Made by a program: the position numbers and the translations under genes. A stretch of DNA of 64,000 bases, taken from DASUBV01 sp036501025. GTDB taxonomy: Bacteria; Actinomycetota; Actinomycetes; Streptosporangiales; Streptosporangiaceae. The stretch lies in assembly GCA_036501025.1 (NCBI GenBank), contig DASYBB010000243.1, positions 1 to 64,000 on the forward strand. Direction: 5' to 3'. The notes below the pieces were generated by a model. That model worked only from the letters and a program-made list of their open reading frames with translations. It had not been told where the DNA came from and did no database searches. How positions within the stretch are numbered: position 1 is the stretch's first letter; each line of letters starts with the position of its first letter. Positions 50,041 through 58,090 of the stretch are shown here, in pieces.

Positions 50041-50742
50041 GTGGCCGACATCGACAGCGCGCCCGGGGCCGGGACCGGACCCGGGACCCGGGCTGGATCC
50101 GCGGCTGGGACTGAACCCGGGGCCGGGGCCGGATCCGCGGCTGGGACTGGACCCGGGTCCGGGGCTGGATCTGCGGCGGCGCCCCCGCGGAAGCGGGCCG
50201 ACGCGCGGCGCAACGAGGCGGCCCTGCTGGACGCGGCCGCCGCGGCCTTCGTCGCGTCCGGCGTCGACGTGCCCGTGCGCGACATCGCGGCCAGGGCGGG
50301 CGTGGGCGTCGGCACGATCTACCGCCACTTCCCGACGCGCGCCGATCTCATCGTCGCCGTCTACCGGCACCAGGTGGAGGCGTGCGCTGAGGCCGGCCCG
50401 GCGCTGCTGGCCAGCAGCAGCACGCCGCATGCCGCCCTGGCCCGCTGGATCGGCCTGTTCGTCGACTTCCTGGTCACCAAGCACGGCCTGGCCAGGGCGC
50501 TGCAGTCCGACAGCGCCGCCTTCGGGTCGCTGCACGCCTATTTCCTCGACCGCCTCGTGCCCGCCTGCGCGAGCCTGCTCGGCGCCGCCGCCGCGGCGGG
50601 CGAGATCGCCCCGGGCACGGACGCCTTCGAGCTGATGCTGGCCGTCGGCAACCTCTGCATCGGCGGGGAGGGCAACCCCCGCTACGACGCGCGCCGCATG
50701 GTCGGGCTCCTCATCGCGGGCCTGCGCCTCGAAGCGGCCTGA
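50041..50742 (+). CDS. TetR-family transcriptional regulator
   Basis: A 233-residue repressor. An unusual N-terminus of about 45 residues is a Gly/Ala/Ser repeat (see repeat at 50092). The TetR helix-turn-helix follows: RRNEAALLDAAAAAFVASGVDVPVRDIAARAGVGVGTIYRHFPTRADLIVAVY, described here by its GVGTIYRHFPTRADL end. The C-terminal helical ligand domain ends GNPRYDARRMVGLLIAGLRLE. GTG 50041 has GGAGG ten bases upstream. Twin dyads in the divergent gap indicate autoregulation plus control of the LLM enzyme. Confidence 0.9.
   Translation: MADIDSAPGAGTGPGTRAGSAAGTEPGAGAGSAAGTGPGSGAGSAAAPPRKRADARRNEAALLDAAAAAFVASGVDVPVRDIAARAGVGVGTIYRHFPTRADLIVAVYRHQVEACAEAGPALLASSSTPHAALARWIGLFVDFLVTKHGLARALQSDSAAFGSLHAYFLDRLVPACASLLGAAAAAGEIAPGTDAFELMLAVGNLCIGGEGNPRYDARRMVGLLIAGLRLEAA
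50092..50178 (+). repeat. 36-bp tandem repeat (2.4 copies) in the tetR N-terminus
   Basis: Copies at 50092-50127 and 50128-50163 and a partial third to 50178 encode 12-residue units AGSAAGTEPGAG / AGSAAGTGPGSG / AGSAA. They lie before the DNA-binding domain and are in frame, so repeat number can vary without disrupting the protein. Confidence 0.9.
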
Positions 50743-50766
50743 GCAGCGGCGCGCCCTGAGTCATCG

Positions 50767-51309
50767 TCACGAGCCCGGCTGAGGCTCGATGCCGTACTCG
50801 GCCAGCCAGGCCAGCAGCTCGCCGCGGCGGGCCAGGACGAGGCGGCCCCCGGTGAACCGGGGGTCATCGGTGACCTCGGCGACCACCCCCGCGGGCGGGC
50901 CGAACGACCGGGCCGCCTCGTCGGTGCCGAACTCGGCGTCGGCCATGACCAGGCCGTGCAGCGGCGGATCGAAGACGTCGACGCTCAGCGGCGGGATGCT
51001 CAGCCGGGTCTTGGCCAGGACCGCGGCCGGGAGCGAGGCGAGCAGGTCGTACTCGGCCGCCGACAGGTAGGTGGTGGTGATCAGGCCCTGGACGAAGCCC
51101 GGCGCGCCGGCCGGCACTTTCTGGGTGAGCTTGAGCTCGCACGCTGTGCTGTCAGCGTGGTCGACGCGCCGCAGGCGCAGGCGCGTGCCGGGCAGGTAGC
51201 GGTCGGTGATGCGGCGCCGGCCGGCCGCCGCCGACGGCGCGGGCGGGCCGGGCAGCAGGAAGCGCCGCTCCCGCTCGACCCTGGCGTATTTGCCTTCGCG
51301 GACGGCCAC
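50767..51309 (-). CDS. CYTH-domain protein (triphosphate tunnel fold)
   Basis: A 180-residue CYTH-like protein. The strand-1 ExExR variant is seen in ARVERERRFLLPG, followed by RITDRYLPGTRLRLRRVD, ACELKLTQK and VDVFDPPLHGLVMADAEF, consistent with the acidic/basic tunnel of triphosphate-hydrolysing enzymes. Actual substrates for such short proteins include inorganic triphosphate and thiamine triphosphate. GTG 51309 is preferred to 51324 because GAGGAGA precedes it at the right distance. Last gene before a convergent tetR. Confidence 0.82.
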   Translation of the reverse strand: MAVREGKYARVERERRFLLPGPPAPSAAAGRRRITDRYLPGTRLRLRRVDHADSTACELKLTQKVPAGAPGFVQGLITTTYLSAAEYDLLASLPAAVLAKTRLSIPPLSVDVFDPPLHGLVMADAEFGTDEAARSFGPPAGVVAEVTDDPRFTGGRLVLARRGELLAWLAEYGIEPQPGS

Positions 51310-51372
51310 GCTCGATCTCCTCACCGCTAGCGGTTCGCGTCGTCCATGAGAATCGGCGTGCGATCCGAACCG

Positions 51373-51690
51373 CTACTGCCCTCGGCTCTCCTCCGCCGTG
51401 AAGATCATGCTGCGGACCGGCGCGAGCTCCTGGAGGCGGGCGGCGTCGGCGGCGGTGGCGCGTCCCTCGGGGGAGGCGAACGCGGCGCGCAGGTCGTCCA
51501 TCGTGTCCCAGTCGTACTCGGCGACCAGGTAGTAGGGCTCGCCGCGGACGGCCGCGGCGTCCCGGCCGAGCACGTACCGGCGCAGCCGCGGCAGCTGGCG
51601 CACGAGCGGGATGTGCACCTCGCGGTAGTACCGGTCGAACTCCGCCGGGTCAGCCGGCGTCTCGTACACGGCGAGGAACCGGGCCGTCAC
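51373..51690 (-). CDS. EthD/dimeric alpha-beta-barrel protein
   Basis: A 105-residue protein of the EthD-like dimeric ferredoxin-fold family. The N-terminus FLAVYETPADPAEFDRYYREVHIPLVRQLPRLRRYV contains the family DYYxxxHxPLxxxxP pattern, and AEYDWDTMDDLRAAFASPEGR supplies the second half. Role unknown; EthD itself is linked to ether degradation. Its GTG start overlaps the stop of the dihydrofolate-reductase-like gene (GTGA), so the two are co-translated. Confidence 0.87.
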   Translation of the reverse strand: MTARFLAVYETPADPAEFDRYYREVHIPLVRQLPRLRRYVLGRDAAAVRGEPYYLVAEYDWDTMDDLRAAFASPEGRATAADAARLQELAPVRSMIFTAEESRGQ

Positions 51691-52244
51691 CGCGCCGCCC
51701 TCCGGTATCGCGTGTACACGGCGGGGCCGGTGCGGTCGGCGAGCAGGCACTCCAGGTCAGCGGGCGGGCCGCCGGCCGGGAACAGCCGCTGGCCGGCGCC
51801 AGTGATCACCGGGAAGGTCAGCAGCCGGTACTCGTCGACGAGGTCCGCGGCGGTCAGCGCGCGGACGATGCCCAGGCTGCCGGTGATGATGACGTCGCGC
51901 TGCTCGCGCTTGACGGCATCGACCGGGTTGCCATCGATGACCTGCGAGTTCGCAAACGCTGACGGGTCACGCAGCGTGCGGGAGGCGACGAGTTTCGGCA
52001 CGGCGTTCATCCGCGCGGCGAACGGGGTGTCGCGTGGCGGCCAGATCCGGGCGAACAGCTGCCAGGTCCGGCGGCCCAGCAGCAGGACCCCGTCGTCCAG
52101 GGTGGCGCCGAGCCGGAACTTGTCCCCGGCGACGGCCTCGGGGCCGTGCCGGAACGCCCAGCCGCCCGCCGGCGTGCCGTCGGACCCGTCCGGGTCGGAC
52201 ACGATCCCGTCCAGGGTGATGAACTGAATGACGATGACGCTCAT
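51687..52244 (-). CDS. RibD C-terminal/dihydrofolate-reductase-like protein (copy 2 of 4)
   Basis: A 185-residue member of the family with VIQFITLDGIVSDPDGSDGT, LLLGRRTWQLFARIW, PKLVASRTL, VIITGSLGIVRALTAADLVDEYRL and FPVITGAGQRLFP. AGGAGG precedes ATG 52244. It overlaps the EthD-like gene by four bases. It is about equal in length to copies at 47405, 56759 and 57325. Confidence 0.88.
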   Translation of the reverse strand: MSVIVIQFITLDGIVSDPDGSDGTPAGGWAFRHGPEAVAGDKFRLGATLDDGVLLLGRRTWQLFARIWPPRDTPFAARMNAVPKLVASRTLRDPSAFANSQVIDGNPVDAVKREQRDVIITGSLGIVRALTAADLVDEYRLLTFPVITGAGQRLFPAGGPPADLECLLADRTGPAVYTRYRRAAR

Positions 52245-52336
52245 GCGGGGCCTCCTGCCCGTCGGCACTGACGAGGTATGTACCGGCGCGCGGGGCCGAA
52301 CTCATCGCCCGGCGCGGAACCCGCCGCCGGGTGGCG

Positions 52337-53176
52337 TCAGCCGGCCCGGGCCGCGGAGGCGGCCAGCGTGGCGCAGGGCATCGTGAGGCGGCCGCCGGCC
52401 TCGTCGATGGCGGCCCCGACCGCGCCGAGCACCTCGGCCAGCTGGCCCGGCCCGAGCTGGGTCAGGGTGCCGGTGGTGGGCAGCAGGTCCAGCCACTCCT
52501 CCCTGGTGTAGGCCAGCTCCCAGTCGAATCGCCACTGCTCCGGCTCGCCGAACCCGTCCGCGGCCCGGATCCCGTCGGCGGCCCGGGCGAACATGGCCTG
52601 GTACATGTCCAGGGCGGTGCGGGCCGTCGGGGCGCCGGCCGCGGGCCGGGCGGCGAACGGCGAGTCCGGCGCAACCCGGGTCAGCGCCGCCTGGAGGGCG
52701 GCGGCCACGCCTGGCGGGGTCTCGTACACGTGCCCGAACACGGCCAGCCGGCCGCCGGGCCGCAGCACCCGGGCCGCCTTGGCCGCCCCCGCGACGGGGT
52801 CGACCCAGTGCCAGGACTGGCCGGCCACCACGGCGTCGAACGCCCGGCCGGCCGGGTCCCAGGCCTCGAAGGTCGCCACCTCGGCCGCGACGCCGGCGCG
52901 GCGCGCGAACTCGGCCATCCGCGGGTCGGGGTCGACGCCGAGCACCGTGCAGCCGGCCGCCTGGAACTGGCGGGCGGCGATGCCGGTGCCGCAGCCGACG
53001 TCGAGGACCGCGGGCCCCGGGCTGGCGGCGACGATCCGGTCCACCAGCGCGCCGGGGTAGCGGGGCCGGGCCCGGTCGTAGCGCTCGGGGTCAGCGCCGA
53101 ACGACTCGGCGACCTGCCGGGCATGATGGGGCTCGGGCGGGGCGGGCGGCGGCTCCGGGCGCGGCGTAGTGGGCAT
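52337..53176 (-). CDS. Class I SAM-dependent methyltransferase
   Basis: A 279-residue methyltransferase. A Pro-rich N-terminus precedes HHARQVAESFGADPERYDRARPRYP, then motif I VLDVGCGTGIAARQF, the acidic ILGVDPDPRM-like motif II, and FDAVVAGQSWHWVDPVAGAAKAARVLRPGGRLAVFGH. This is the trans-aconitate/UbiE-like small-molecule methyltransferase type. Its ATG is inside the right half of a 38-bp perfect palindrome that also touches the stop of the upstream phosphotransferase gene; there is no free ribosome site. Confidence 0.88.
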   Translation of the reverse strand: MPTTPRPEPPPAPPEPHHARQVAESFGADPERYDRARPRYPGALVDRIVAASPGPAVLDVGCGTGIAARQFQAAGCTVLGVDPDPRMAEFARRAGVAAEVATFEAWDPAGRAFDAVVAGQSWHWVDPVAGAAKAARVLRPGGRLAVFGHVYETPPGVAAALQAALTRVAPDSPFAARPAAGAPTARTALDMYQAMFARAADGIRAADGFGEPEQWRFDWELAYTREEWLDLLPTTGTLTQLGPGQLAEVLGAVGAAIDEAGGRLTMPCATLAASAARAG

Positions 53177-53205
53177 GCGCCCACTTTAGTGGGCGCATGC
53201 CCACT
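53168..53205. promoter_or_regulatory. 38-bp perfect palindrome across stop and start codons
   Basis: Eighteen-base perfect arms (53168-53185 and 53188-53205) with a 2-base centre. Each arm is also a copy of AGTGGGC-N4-GCCCACT, so the DNA shows two tandem dyads. On the minus strand the element begins at the last base of the phosphotransferase stop codon and includes the methyltransferase ATG (53176-53174). It could be an operator with two repressor dimers, or an RNA hairpin that sequesters the start. Confidence 0.9.
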
Positions 53206-54176
53206 CAGCTACGGGGGAGCGGTTCGCGGTGAGCGAAGCGCCGGGCGTCCGGGTCGATGCCCAGGGCCGCGAAGCGGGCGGCCAGATCGTCGATCCACTC
53301 CGGCGGCGTCCGGTGGTCGGGCAGCGGGAGGCCCGCCTCGCTGCGCCACAGCGCGTCGCCCAGCGCGTTGCGCAGGTGCCAGGCCATCACCCGCTCGGCG
53401 GACAGCGGGCGGCCGGCGAGCTGGCGGTAGTGGCGCATGACGGCGGTCAGCAGCTCGACCCCGGGACCGGTGCCGGGCAGGCCGCGCAGGTCATACTCCG
53501 GCTCGGCGGCCCCGGTGGTCTCGAAGTCCAGCACGACCCGCAGCTCGCCGCCATCCCAGACCTGGTTGTCCCCGTGCAGGTCGCCGTGGACGAGCACAGA
53601 CCCGCCCGGCGCGGCCAGGGCGGCATCCGCCCAGTCGCACCACTGGCTGACGGACTGGCGCTGATCAGGCCGGACCCACGTTCCGAATCGGTGGCGCAGT
53701 ACCTGCGTGGTCGCCGGCGGCAGCACCGGGCCGGCGAGCCGGCCGGCGGCGGCCTCCGCCCGGTCACGCGCGGCGCGCTGGTGCAGGGCGCCCAGGAACC
53801 GGGCCAGCTGCCGGCCGGCCCGGTCCCGGTCGACCGAGCCGACGACCTCGAACAGCGACGCTCCCGGCACCAGCCGGGTGACCAGCAGCACGGGCTCGGT
53901 GCTGCTGGCGGTCACCTCGGGCAGGTACGGGACGGCCGGCGCGCGGGCCAGCGCGGCCAGGATCGCGATCTCGTGCGCCACCCGGAGCGCGGCGGGCCGC
54001 GACCACGCGAACTTCACGACGAACCGGCCGCCGATGACCGCGGTCGACGAGTGCCAGACCGGATCGGACTGGGCCGCCTTCGACGAGATCGTGACCGGGT
54101 ACCCGGCCAGCTCCGGCGCCACGGTCCGCAGCGCCTCGCCCAGCGCGGCGGCGGAGCAGTCAGCGAGCCATTTCAT
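53205..54176 (-). CDS. Aminoglycoside-phosphotransferase-like (APH/ChoK) kinase
   Basis: A 323-residue kinase of the APH family. Key points are FVVKFAWSRP with the ATP-binding Lys, LLVTRLVPG hinge, the catalytic loop LVHGDLHGDNQVWD (Asp near 210) and the metal Asp in VVLDFETTG. The C-terminus AWHLRNALGDALWR and FAALGIDPDARRF are typical. It could phosphorylate a drug, a sugar or another small metabolite. ATG 54176 begins before a helix that matches the family. Stop (TGA) is the edge of the palindrome. Confidence 0.85.
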   Translation of the reverse strand: MKWLADCSAAALGEALRTVAPELAGYPVTISSKAAQSDPVWHSSTAVIGGRFVVKFAWSRPAALRVAHEIAILAALARAPAVPYLPEVTASSTEPVLLVTRLVPGASLFEVVGSVDRDRAGRQLARFLGALHQRAARDRAEAAAGRLAGPVLPPATTQVLRHRFGTWVRPDQRQSVSQWCDWADAALAAPGGSVLVHGDLHGDNQVWDGGELRVVLDFETTGAAEPEYDLRGLPGTGPGVELLTAVMRHYRQLAGRPLSAERVMAWHLRNALGDALWRSEAGLPLPDHRTPPEWIDDLAARFAALGIDPDARRFAHREPLPRS

Positions 54177-54241
54177 CCCCGTCACCCTATTGCGACGCGG
54201 GATTGCCGAGGCTGGCCGTGCTCCCCGCCGGCTGAAGCGGG

Positions 54242-54690
54242 CTAGACCTTCGTGATGCTGGTGGCGAACGGCAGCAGCGCGCCGCGGGGCACGCCCTGGG
54301 AGAAGACCGTGTAGAAGCGCGGCCCGATCCTCCAGGTCATGATCAGGAGGGCGGACTTGCTGCTGCACGCCGGCAGGGGCGCGATCCCGCAGGCGCCGGC
54401 CACCCGGTAGGTGACGTGGTTGACCCGCCAGATGGCCAGCGGCGGGAGCGCCGGGATGCTGCCACCACAGGCCGCGCTGGTGACGTTCTGCTGAAGGAGG
54501 AGATACGTCTTGGGCGTGCCCCACTGCGAGGTGACGTTGAACCGGACCTTGGCGGTGCCCTTGCACCGGCTGACCCCGATGGCCGGGACGAGCTTGAGGC
54601 CGGCCGTGCGCCTGGGGACGTAGAGGCTGAAGCCCGCGGCCTTCTGCGCGCCGGCCCAGGTCCCGAATGCCCTTGGCCGGGTTTTTACAG
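54242..54690 (-). pseudogene. 5'-truncated coding remnant, secreted-type domain
   Basis: A minus-strand frame ending in TAG at 54242 has about 148 codons with strong G/C third-position coding bias (AGFSLYVPRRTAGLKLVP, SRCKGTAKVRFNVTSQWG, PRFYTVFSQGVPRG), but no ATG, GTG or TTG occurs in it until a GTG only about 54 codons from the end. The Cys-rich, Thr/Tyr-rich, beta-like composition suggests an exported domain. The N-terminus seems to have been lost near 54690, close to the end of the DUF1707 gene. Family not recognised. Confidence 0.55.
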
Positions 54691-54731
54691 CCGGCTTCTC
54701 GATAGGAGTACCCGGCCTCCGGCCAGCGCCG

Positions 54732-55442
54732 CTACGGCCGCCTGAACCCCGCCGCGGTGCTGCGCTGAGAGTAAGAGGCCGGGCCGCAGCCGGGGCGCGG
54801 CGCGGATGCCCGGGCGGACCGCGCGGTCACCCGGATCAGCGTCGGCCGGGCCGTCCGGCCGGCCATCGGGCACCTGGCCGCCCGGCGCGGGCGGCGCGAT
54901 CCCGCGTCGCGGCGGGGTACCGGCTCGCCGTCGGGGCCCACGTCGGGGCGACCCGGCTCGCGCGGGCGGCTCTCGCGCCAGGTATCCAGCATCATCCCGC
55001 CGACGAGCGGCAGCCCGACCAGGTTGACCAGCAGCGCGATGTCCAGCGTGCCGTAGACGGGAAACGCGAAGACGGCCAGGATCAGGAAGAACTCGGCCGC
55101 GACGACGGCCATCGCGCACGCCATGACCGCCTGCGCCGCCGCCTGCCGGGCCGGCGCGGGCCCGGCCGGCGGCTCGGGCGCCGGCGCCGGGACGCGCGGG
55201 TGCGCCGCCCGGCCGGCGGCCGGGGCGGGCGGGATGTCGGCCGTCACCGCGGCCAGCTCGGCAAAGGTCCGCGATGCGAACACCCGGCCGGCCCGGGCGT
55301 CGAGCTCGTCCTTGGCCAGCCGGCCGTGGACGAATGCGGCCTTGAGGACATCGACGACCCGCTCGCGGTCCGCGTCTGAGGCCCGCATGCGGCCGTGGCC
55401 GCCTGCCGGAACTCCCGTTGCGTCTTCCGGCCCGGTGACCAT
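54732..55442 (-). CDS. DUF1707 (SHOCT-like) two-TM protein, longer paralogue
   Basis: A 236-residue paralogue of the 46793 gene: DUF1707 at about 18-70 (MRASDADRERVVDVLKAAF, GRLAKDELDARAGRVF), Pro-rich linker and two helices (about 105-125 and 130-152) ending MMLDTWRESRPREPGRP. The last 60 residues (RRPRRAARCPMAG...) are Arg-rich and low-complexity and do not look conserved; a late frameshift that extended the gene is possible. ATG 55442. Followed on the same strand by the secreted-domain remnant. Confidence 0.82.
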   Translation of the reverse strand: MVTGPEDATGVPAGGHGRMRASDADRERVVDVLKAAFVHGRLAKDELDARAGRVFASRTFAELAAVTADIPPAPAAGRAAHPRVPAPAPEPPAGPAPARQAAAQAVMACAMAVVAAEFFLILAVFAFPVYGTLDIALLVNLVGLPLVGGMMLDTWRESRPREPGRPDVGPDGEPVPRRDAGSRRPRRAARCPMAGRTARPTLIRVTARSARASAPRPGCGPASYSQRSTAAGFRRP

Positions 55443-55821
55443 GGGCGCCTCCCCGTCAGGACGATGCCGGGCAGCGCATCTGGCTCCTGCCCGCGGGCGG
55501 CCATCCCCATCAGCCTACGAGCCCTCCGGCCCACGCGGAAATCGAGGTGGCGATGCCCCCGGCTGGCCCTAGTTGGGGCGATTTGACATATTTGTTCGAG
55601 TCAGCCGGGCGGAACCGGGCGCGGTCTTCCTGCGCTTCCCCGGCGCGACGTGGGCCTCGTGACCAGGGGCGCGCTCACCCCGCGCGCGGCCTGTCGTCCA
55701 GGCAGCGGGCTGCCCCTGTTCAAGGACCTGGCCAAGCCGCTGCGGGTGGACCTTGCCGAGGCGGCGACGTTCCCCGGGCGGAACCGCCATCCACGTGTAC
55801 CGGCCGGCCGCCGGCTGGAAG
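55443..55821. other. 379-base gap without a recognised gene
   Basis: Nothing identifiable is encoded on either strand with confidence. A TTGACATATTTG element at about 55584 resembles a rightward -35 box followed by AT-rich bases, but the frames downstream of it are short or antisense to the LLM gene. It contains the upstream region of the leftward DUF1707 gene and the end of the leftward LLM gene. Confidence 0.5.
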
Positions 55822-56736
55822 CTAGCCGTCGAGGCCCAGCGCCGGAGCCAGCCGCTCCAGCTCGCCGACCCCCGCCGCGGCATCGCTCGCCGCCGGCATG
55901 AGCAGCACGTGGTCCGCGCCGGCGGCCAGGTGCTCGGCCACCTTCGCGGCGATCGCCGCGCCGGAGCCGTGCGCCACGACCGCGTCCACCAGCCGCTCGC
56001 TCACCTCGGCGATCTCCCGCCCGGCATAGCCCGCCCGCGCCAGCGTGGCCCGGTACGTCCCCGGCATGGCCAGCCGCCCCGCGACCCGCTGCCGCGCGGC
56101 CGTCCGGGCCTGTTCCGGGTCGTCGTCCGCGACGTACGCCATCCCCACCACCAGCAGCTTGTCCGGCCCCAGCAGCTGCCGGGCCTCCGCCGTGAACGCG
56201 GGCGGCGCCATGGCCGGCATCGCCCCGTCGGCCAGCTCGCCGCCCAGCGCGAGCATCCGCGGCCCGTTCGCGCCGATGACCCTGGCGTACGGCGCGTCGG
56301 GCGCCGGGAACGGGCCCGGCGCCGTCATCTGCTCCAGGTAGCCCCGCATCGTCGCCACCGGGCGGCCGAACTCCCGCCCGACGCTGGCCGCCTGCTGCGG
56401 GTAGCCGACGCCCAGCCCGAGCACGAACCGGCCGGGGAAGGCCTGGGCCAGCAGGGCCGCCGCGCCGTGCGCGGTCTGCGGCGGCCGCGCCCAGATGTTG
56501 GCGATGCTCGTGCCCAGCACCAGCCGCTCGGTGGCCGCGAGCAGCACCGCCAGCTGCACGAGGGCGTCCTTCCCGCCGACGGCCTCGTTCGTCCACGCCG
56601 CCCGGTACCCCGCGTCCTCCAGCCGGCGGGCCGCCTCGCGCTGCTGGCCGGCCGGCGGCGCGCTGGCGATTGAGAACGGCAGGAACACGCCGACCGGTCC
56701 CAGCGCGCGCCGGGCCGCCTCCACCACTGTCTCCAT
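55822..56736 (-). CDS. LLM-class F420-dependent oxidoreductase
   Basis: A 304-residue LLM enzyme of the TIGR03620-like group (mycobacterial-type F420 oxidoreductases). Typical pieces are GVFLPFSIASAPPAGQQREAARRLEDAGYRAAWTNE, LVLGTSIANIWARPPQTAHGAAALLAQAFPGRFVLGLGVGYPQQA, here cut to LGLGVGYPQQA, and VIGANGPRMLALGGELADGAMPAM. ATG 56736 begins a usual N-terminus. It follows two RibD-C-like genes on the same strand with 22 bases between, suggesting one leftward operon of three reductases. Confidence 0.88.
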   Translation of the reverse strand: METVVEAARRALGPVGVFLPFSIASAPPAGQQREAARRLEDAGYRAAWTNEAVGGKDALVQLAVLLAATERLVLGTSIANIWARPPQTAHGAAALLAQAFPGRFVLGLGVGYPQQAASVGREFGRPVATMRGYLEQMTAPGPFPAPDAPYARVIGANGPRMLALGGELADGAMPAMAPPAFTAEARQLLGPDKLLVVGMAYVADDDPEQARTAARQRVAGRLAMPGTYRATLARAGYAGREIAEVSERLVDAVVAHGSGAAIAAKVAEHLAAGADHVLLMPAASDAAAGVGELERLAPALGLDG

Positions 56737-56758
56737 GGCAGCCAAGTCTGCCCGCCGG

Positions 56759-57319
56759 TCAGGCACCGCCCGCGGCGAGGGGGGCGTAGGCGAGATGCAC
56801 GACGCCGTTGCTGTAGGCGTCGGACCCGGCCAGCGCGAACGTCGTCGCCGGGCCGCCATCGGTGAGCAGGCGCTGGCCGGCGCCGCGCGCCACCGGGTAG
56901 GTGAACAGGTGCAGCTCGTCGACCAGGCCGTCGGCCAGCAGCGCCCGGACCAGCGTGCCGCTGCCGCTGACGTAGATGTCGCCGTCGACGCTGGCCTTGA
57001 GGTTACGGATGGCGTCCGCGCCGTACGGCCCGAGGGCGGTGGAGTTGCTCCACTCGGTCGTCAGGGGCGAGCCGGACACGACGTACTTCGGCGACTCGTT
57101 GAAGAACGGCGCGCCCGGATCGTCGTCGGCCGTCCGGGTCGACCACGCCGGGGCGAACAGCTCGAACGTCCGCCGCCCCAGCAGCAGCGCCCGGCACGTC
57201 CCGATGATCGCGCCGATCGCCTCGCCCATCCGGGGATCGAACCCGAACTCGAACGTCCACGACGGGTCCTCGAAGACGCCGTCCACGGCGATGAACTCAT
57301 GCACCTTGATTGCGCCCAT
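56759..57319 (-). CDS. RibD C-terminal/dihydrofolate-reductase-like protein (copy 3 of 4)
   Basis: A 186-residue member: VHEFIAVDGVFEDPSW, ALLLGRRTFELFAPAW, PKYVVSGSPL, DIYVSGSGTLVRALLADGLVDELHLFTYP and RGAGQRLLTDGG. It starts five bases after the stop of copy 4, so both are expressed together and with the LLM gene. It differs from copy 4 enough to be an old paralogue or a separate acquisition. Confidence 0.87.
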   Translation of the reverse strand: MGAIKVHEFIAVDGVFEDPSWTFEFGFDPRMGEAIGAIIGTCRALLLGRRTFELFAPAWSTRTADDDPGAPFFNESPKYVVSGSPLTTEWSNSTALGPYGADAIRNLKASVDGDIYVSGSGTLVRALLADGLVDELHLFTYPVARGAGQRLLTDGGPATTFALAGSDAYSNGVVHLAYAPLAAGGA

Positions 57320-57324
57320 GGCTG

Positions 57325-57912
57325 CTAGCTCTCCTTCTTCTGGTAAGTCGCGATGATCACGCCGGTGGCGGTCGTCACCGAGTCCGCCAGCGCGAACGCG
57401 GCCAGCGGCCCGGCCTCGGGGAACAGGCGGCGCCCCGACCCCAGCACCAGCGGGTGAATCTGCAGCACGAGCTCGTCGGCCAGGCCGCGCGCCATCAGCG
57501 ACCGGACCAGCACCCCGCTGCCGAACACCACGAGCGTGTCCTCCTGCTGCTCCTTCAGCTCGGCCACCGCGTCCGCGGCGTCGCCCTTGAGGAGCACGGA
57601 ATTGGCCCAGCCGAGCGGCTCGGCCAGCGTCGTCGAGGCCACGTACTTGCGGACCCGGTTGAGCGAGTCAGTGAACGGGTTGGGCGCCTGCCGGGGCCAG
57701 AAGTCCGCGAACCGCTCGTACGTCGTCCGCCCGAGCAGCAGCGACCAGGACGCGCCCATGCGCGCGCCCAGCACGCCCGGCATGACCGGGTCGTTATCGG
57801 GCTGACCCCAGCCACCGTGCCCGAAGCCGTCGCGGGGATCCTCCTCGGCGTGCCCCGGCGCCTGCATCACGCCATCGAGGCTCAGGTGCTGGATCACAAC
57901 GACTCTGCTCAT
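57325..57912 (-). CDS. RibD C-terminal/dihydrofolate-reductase-like protein (copy 4 of 4)
   Basis: A 195-residue member with VVVIQHLSLDGVMQAPGHAEED, SLLLGRTTYERFADFW, NRVRKYVASTTL, LVVFGSGVLVRSLMARGLADELVLQIHPLVLGSGRRLFPE. ATG 57912 has GGGAGACG just before it; a longer frame to 57969 has none. First gene of a leftward set of three reductase-like genes (copies 4 and 3, then LLM). Confidence 0.88.
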   Translation of the reverse strand: MSRVVVIQHLSLDGVMQAPGHAEEDPRDGFGHGGWGQPDNDPVMPGVLGARMGASWSLLLGRTTYERFADFWPRQAPNPFTDSLNRVRKYVASTTLAEPLGWANSVLLKGDAADAVAELKEQQEDTLVVFGSGVLVRSLMARGLADELVLQIHPLVLGSGRRLFPEAGPLAAFALADSVTTATGVIIATYQKKES

Positions 57913-58090
57913 CGTCGTCTCCCTTCCCGTCGTATCCGCCGGCGTCACGGCGCCGCTCGCCCAATACACGAGCGACGCCCGCCCAGATCGACAGGACGCC
58001 CGCAGCGCTTGCCGGGCCGCCTCCCGGATCCCGGCAGATTTCCTGACGAAACGCTGGCCCGGGCGGGCGCGGGCTAGGAGAAGTGGCGGC

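Noticed and set aside
55650..55901. Short plus-strand frame in the 55.4-55.8 kb gap
   Set aside because: No recognisable motif, partly antisense to the LLM gene, and weak coding bias.
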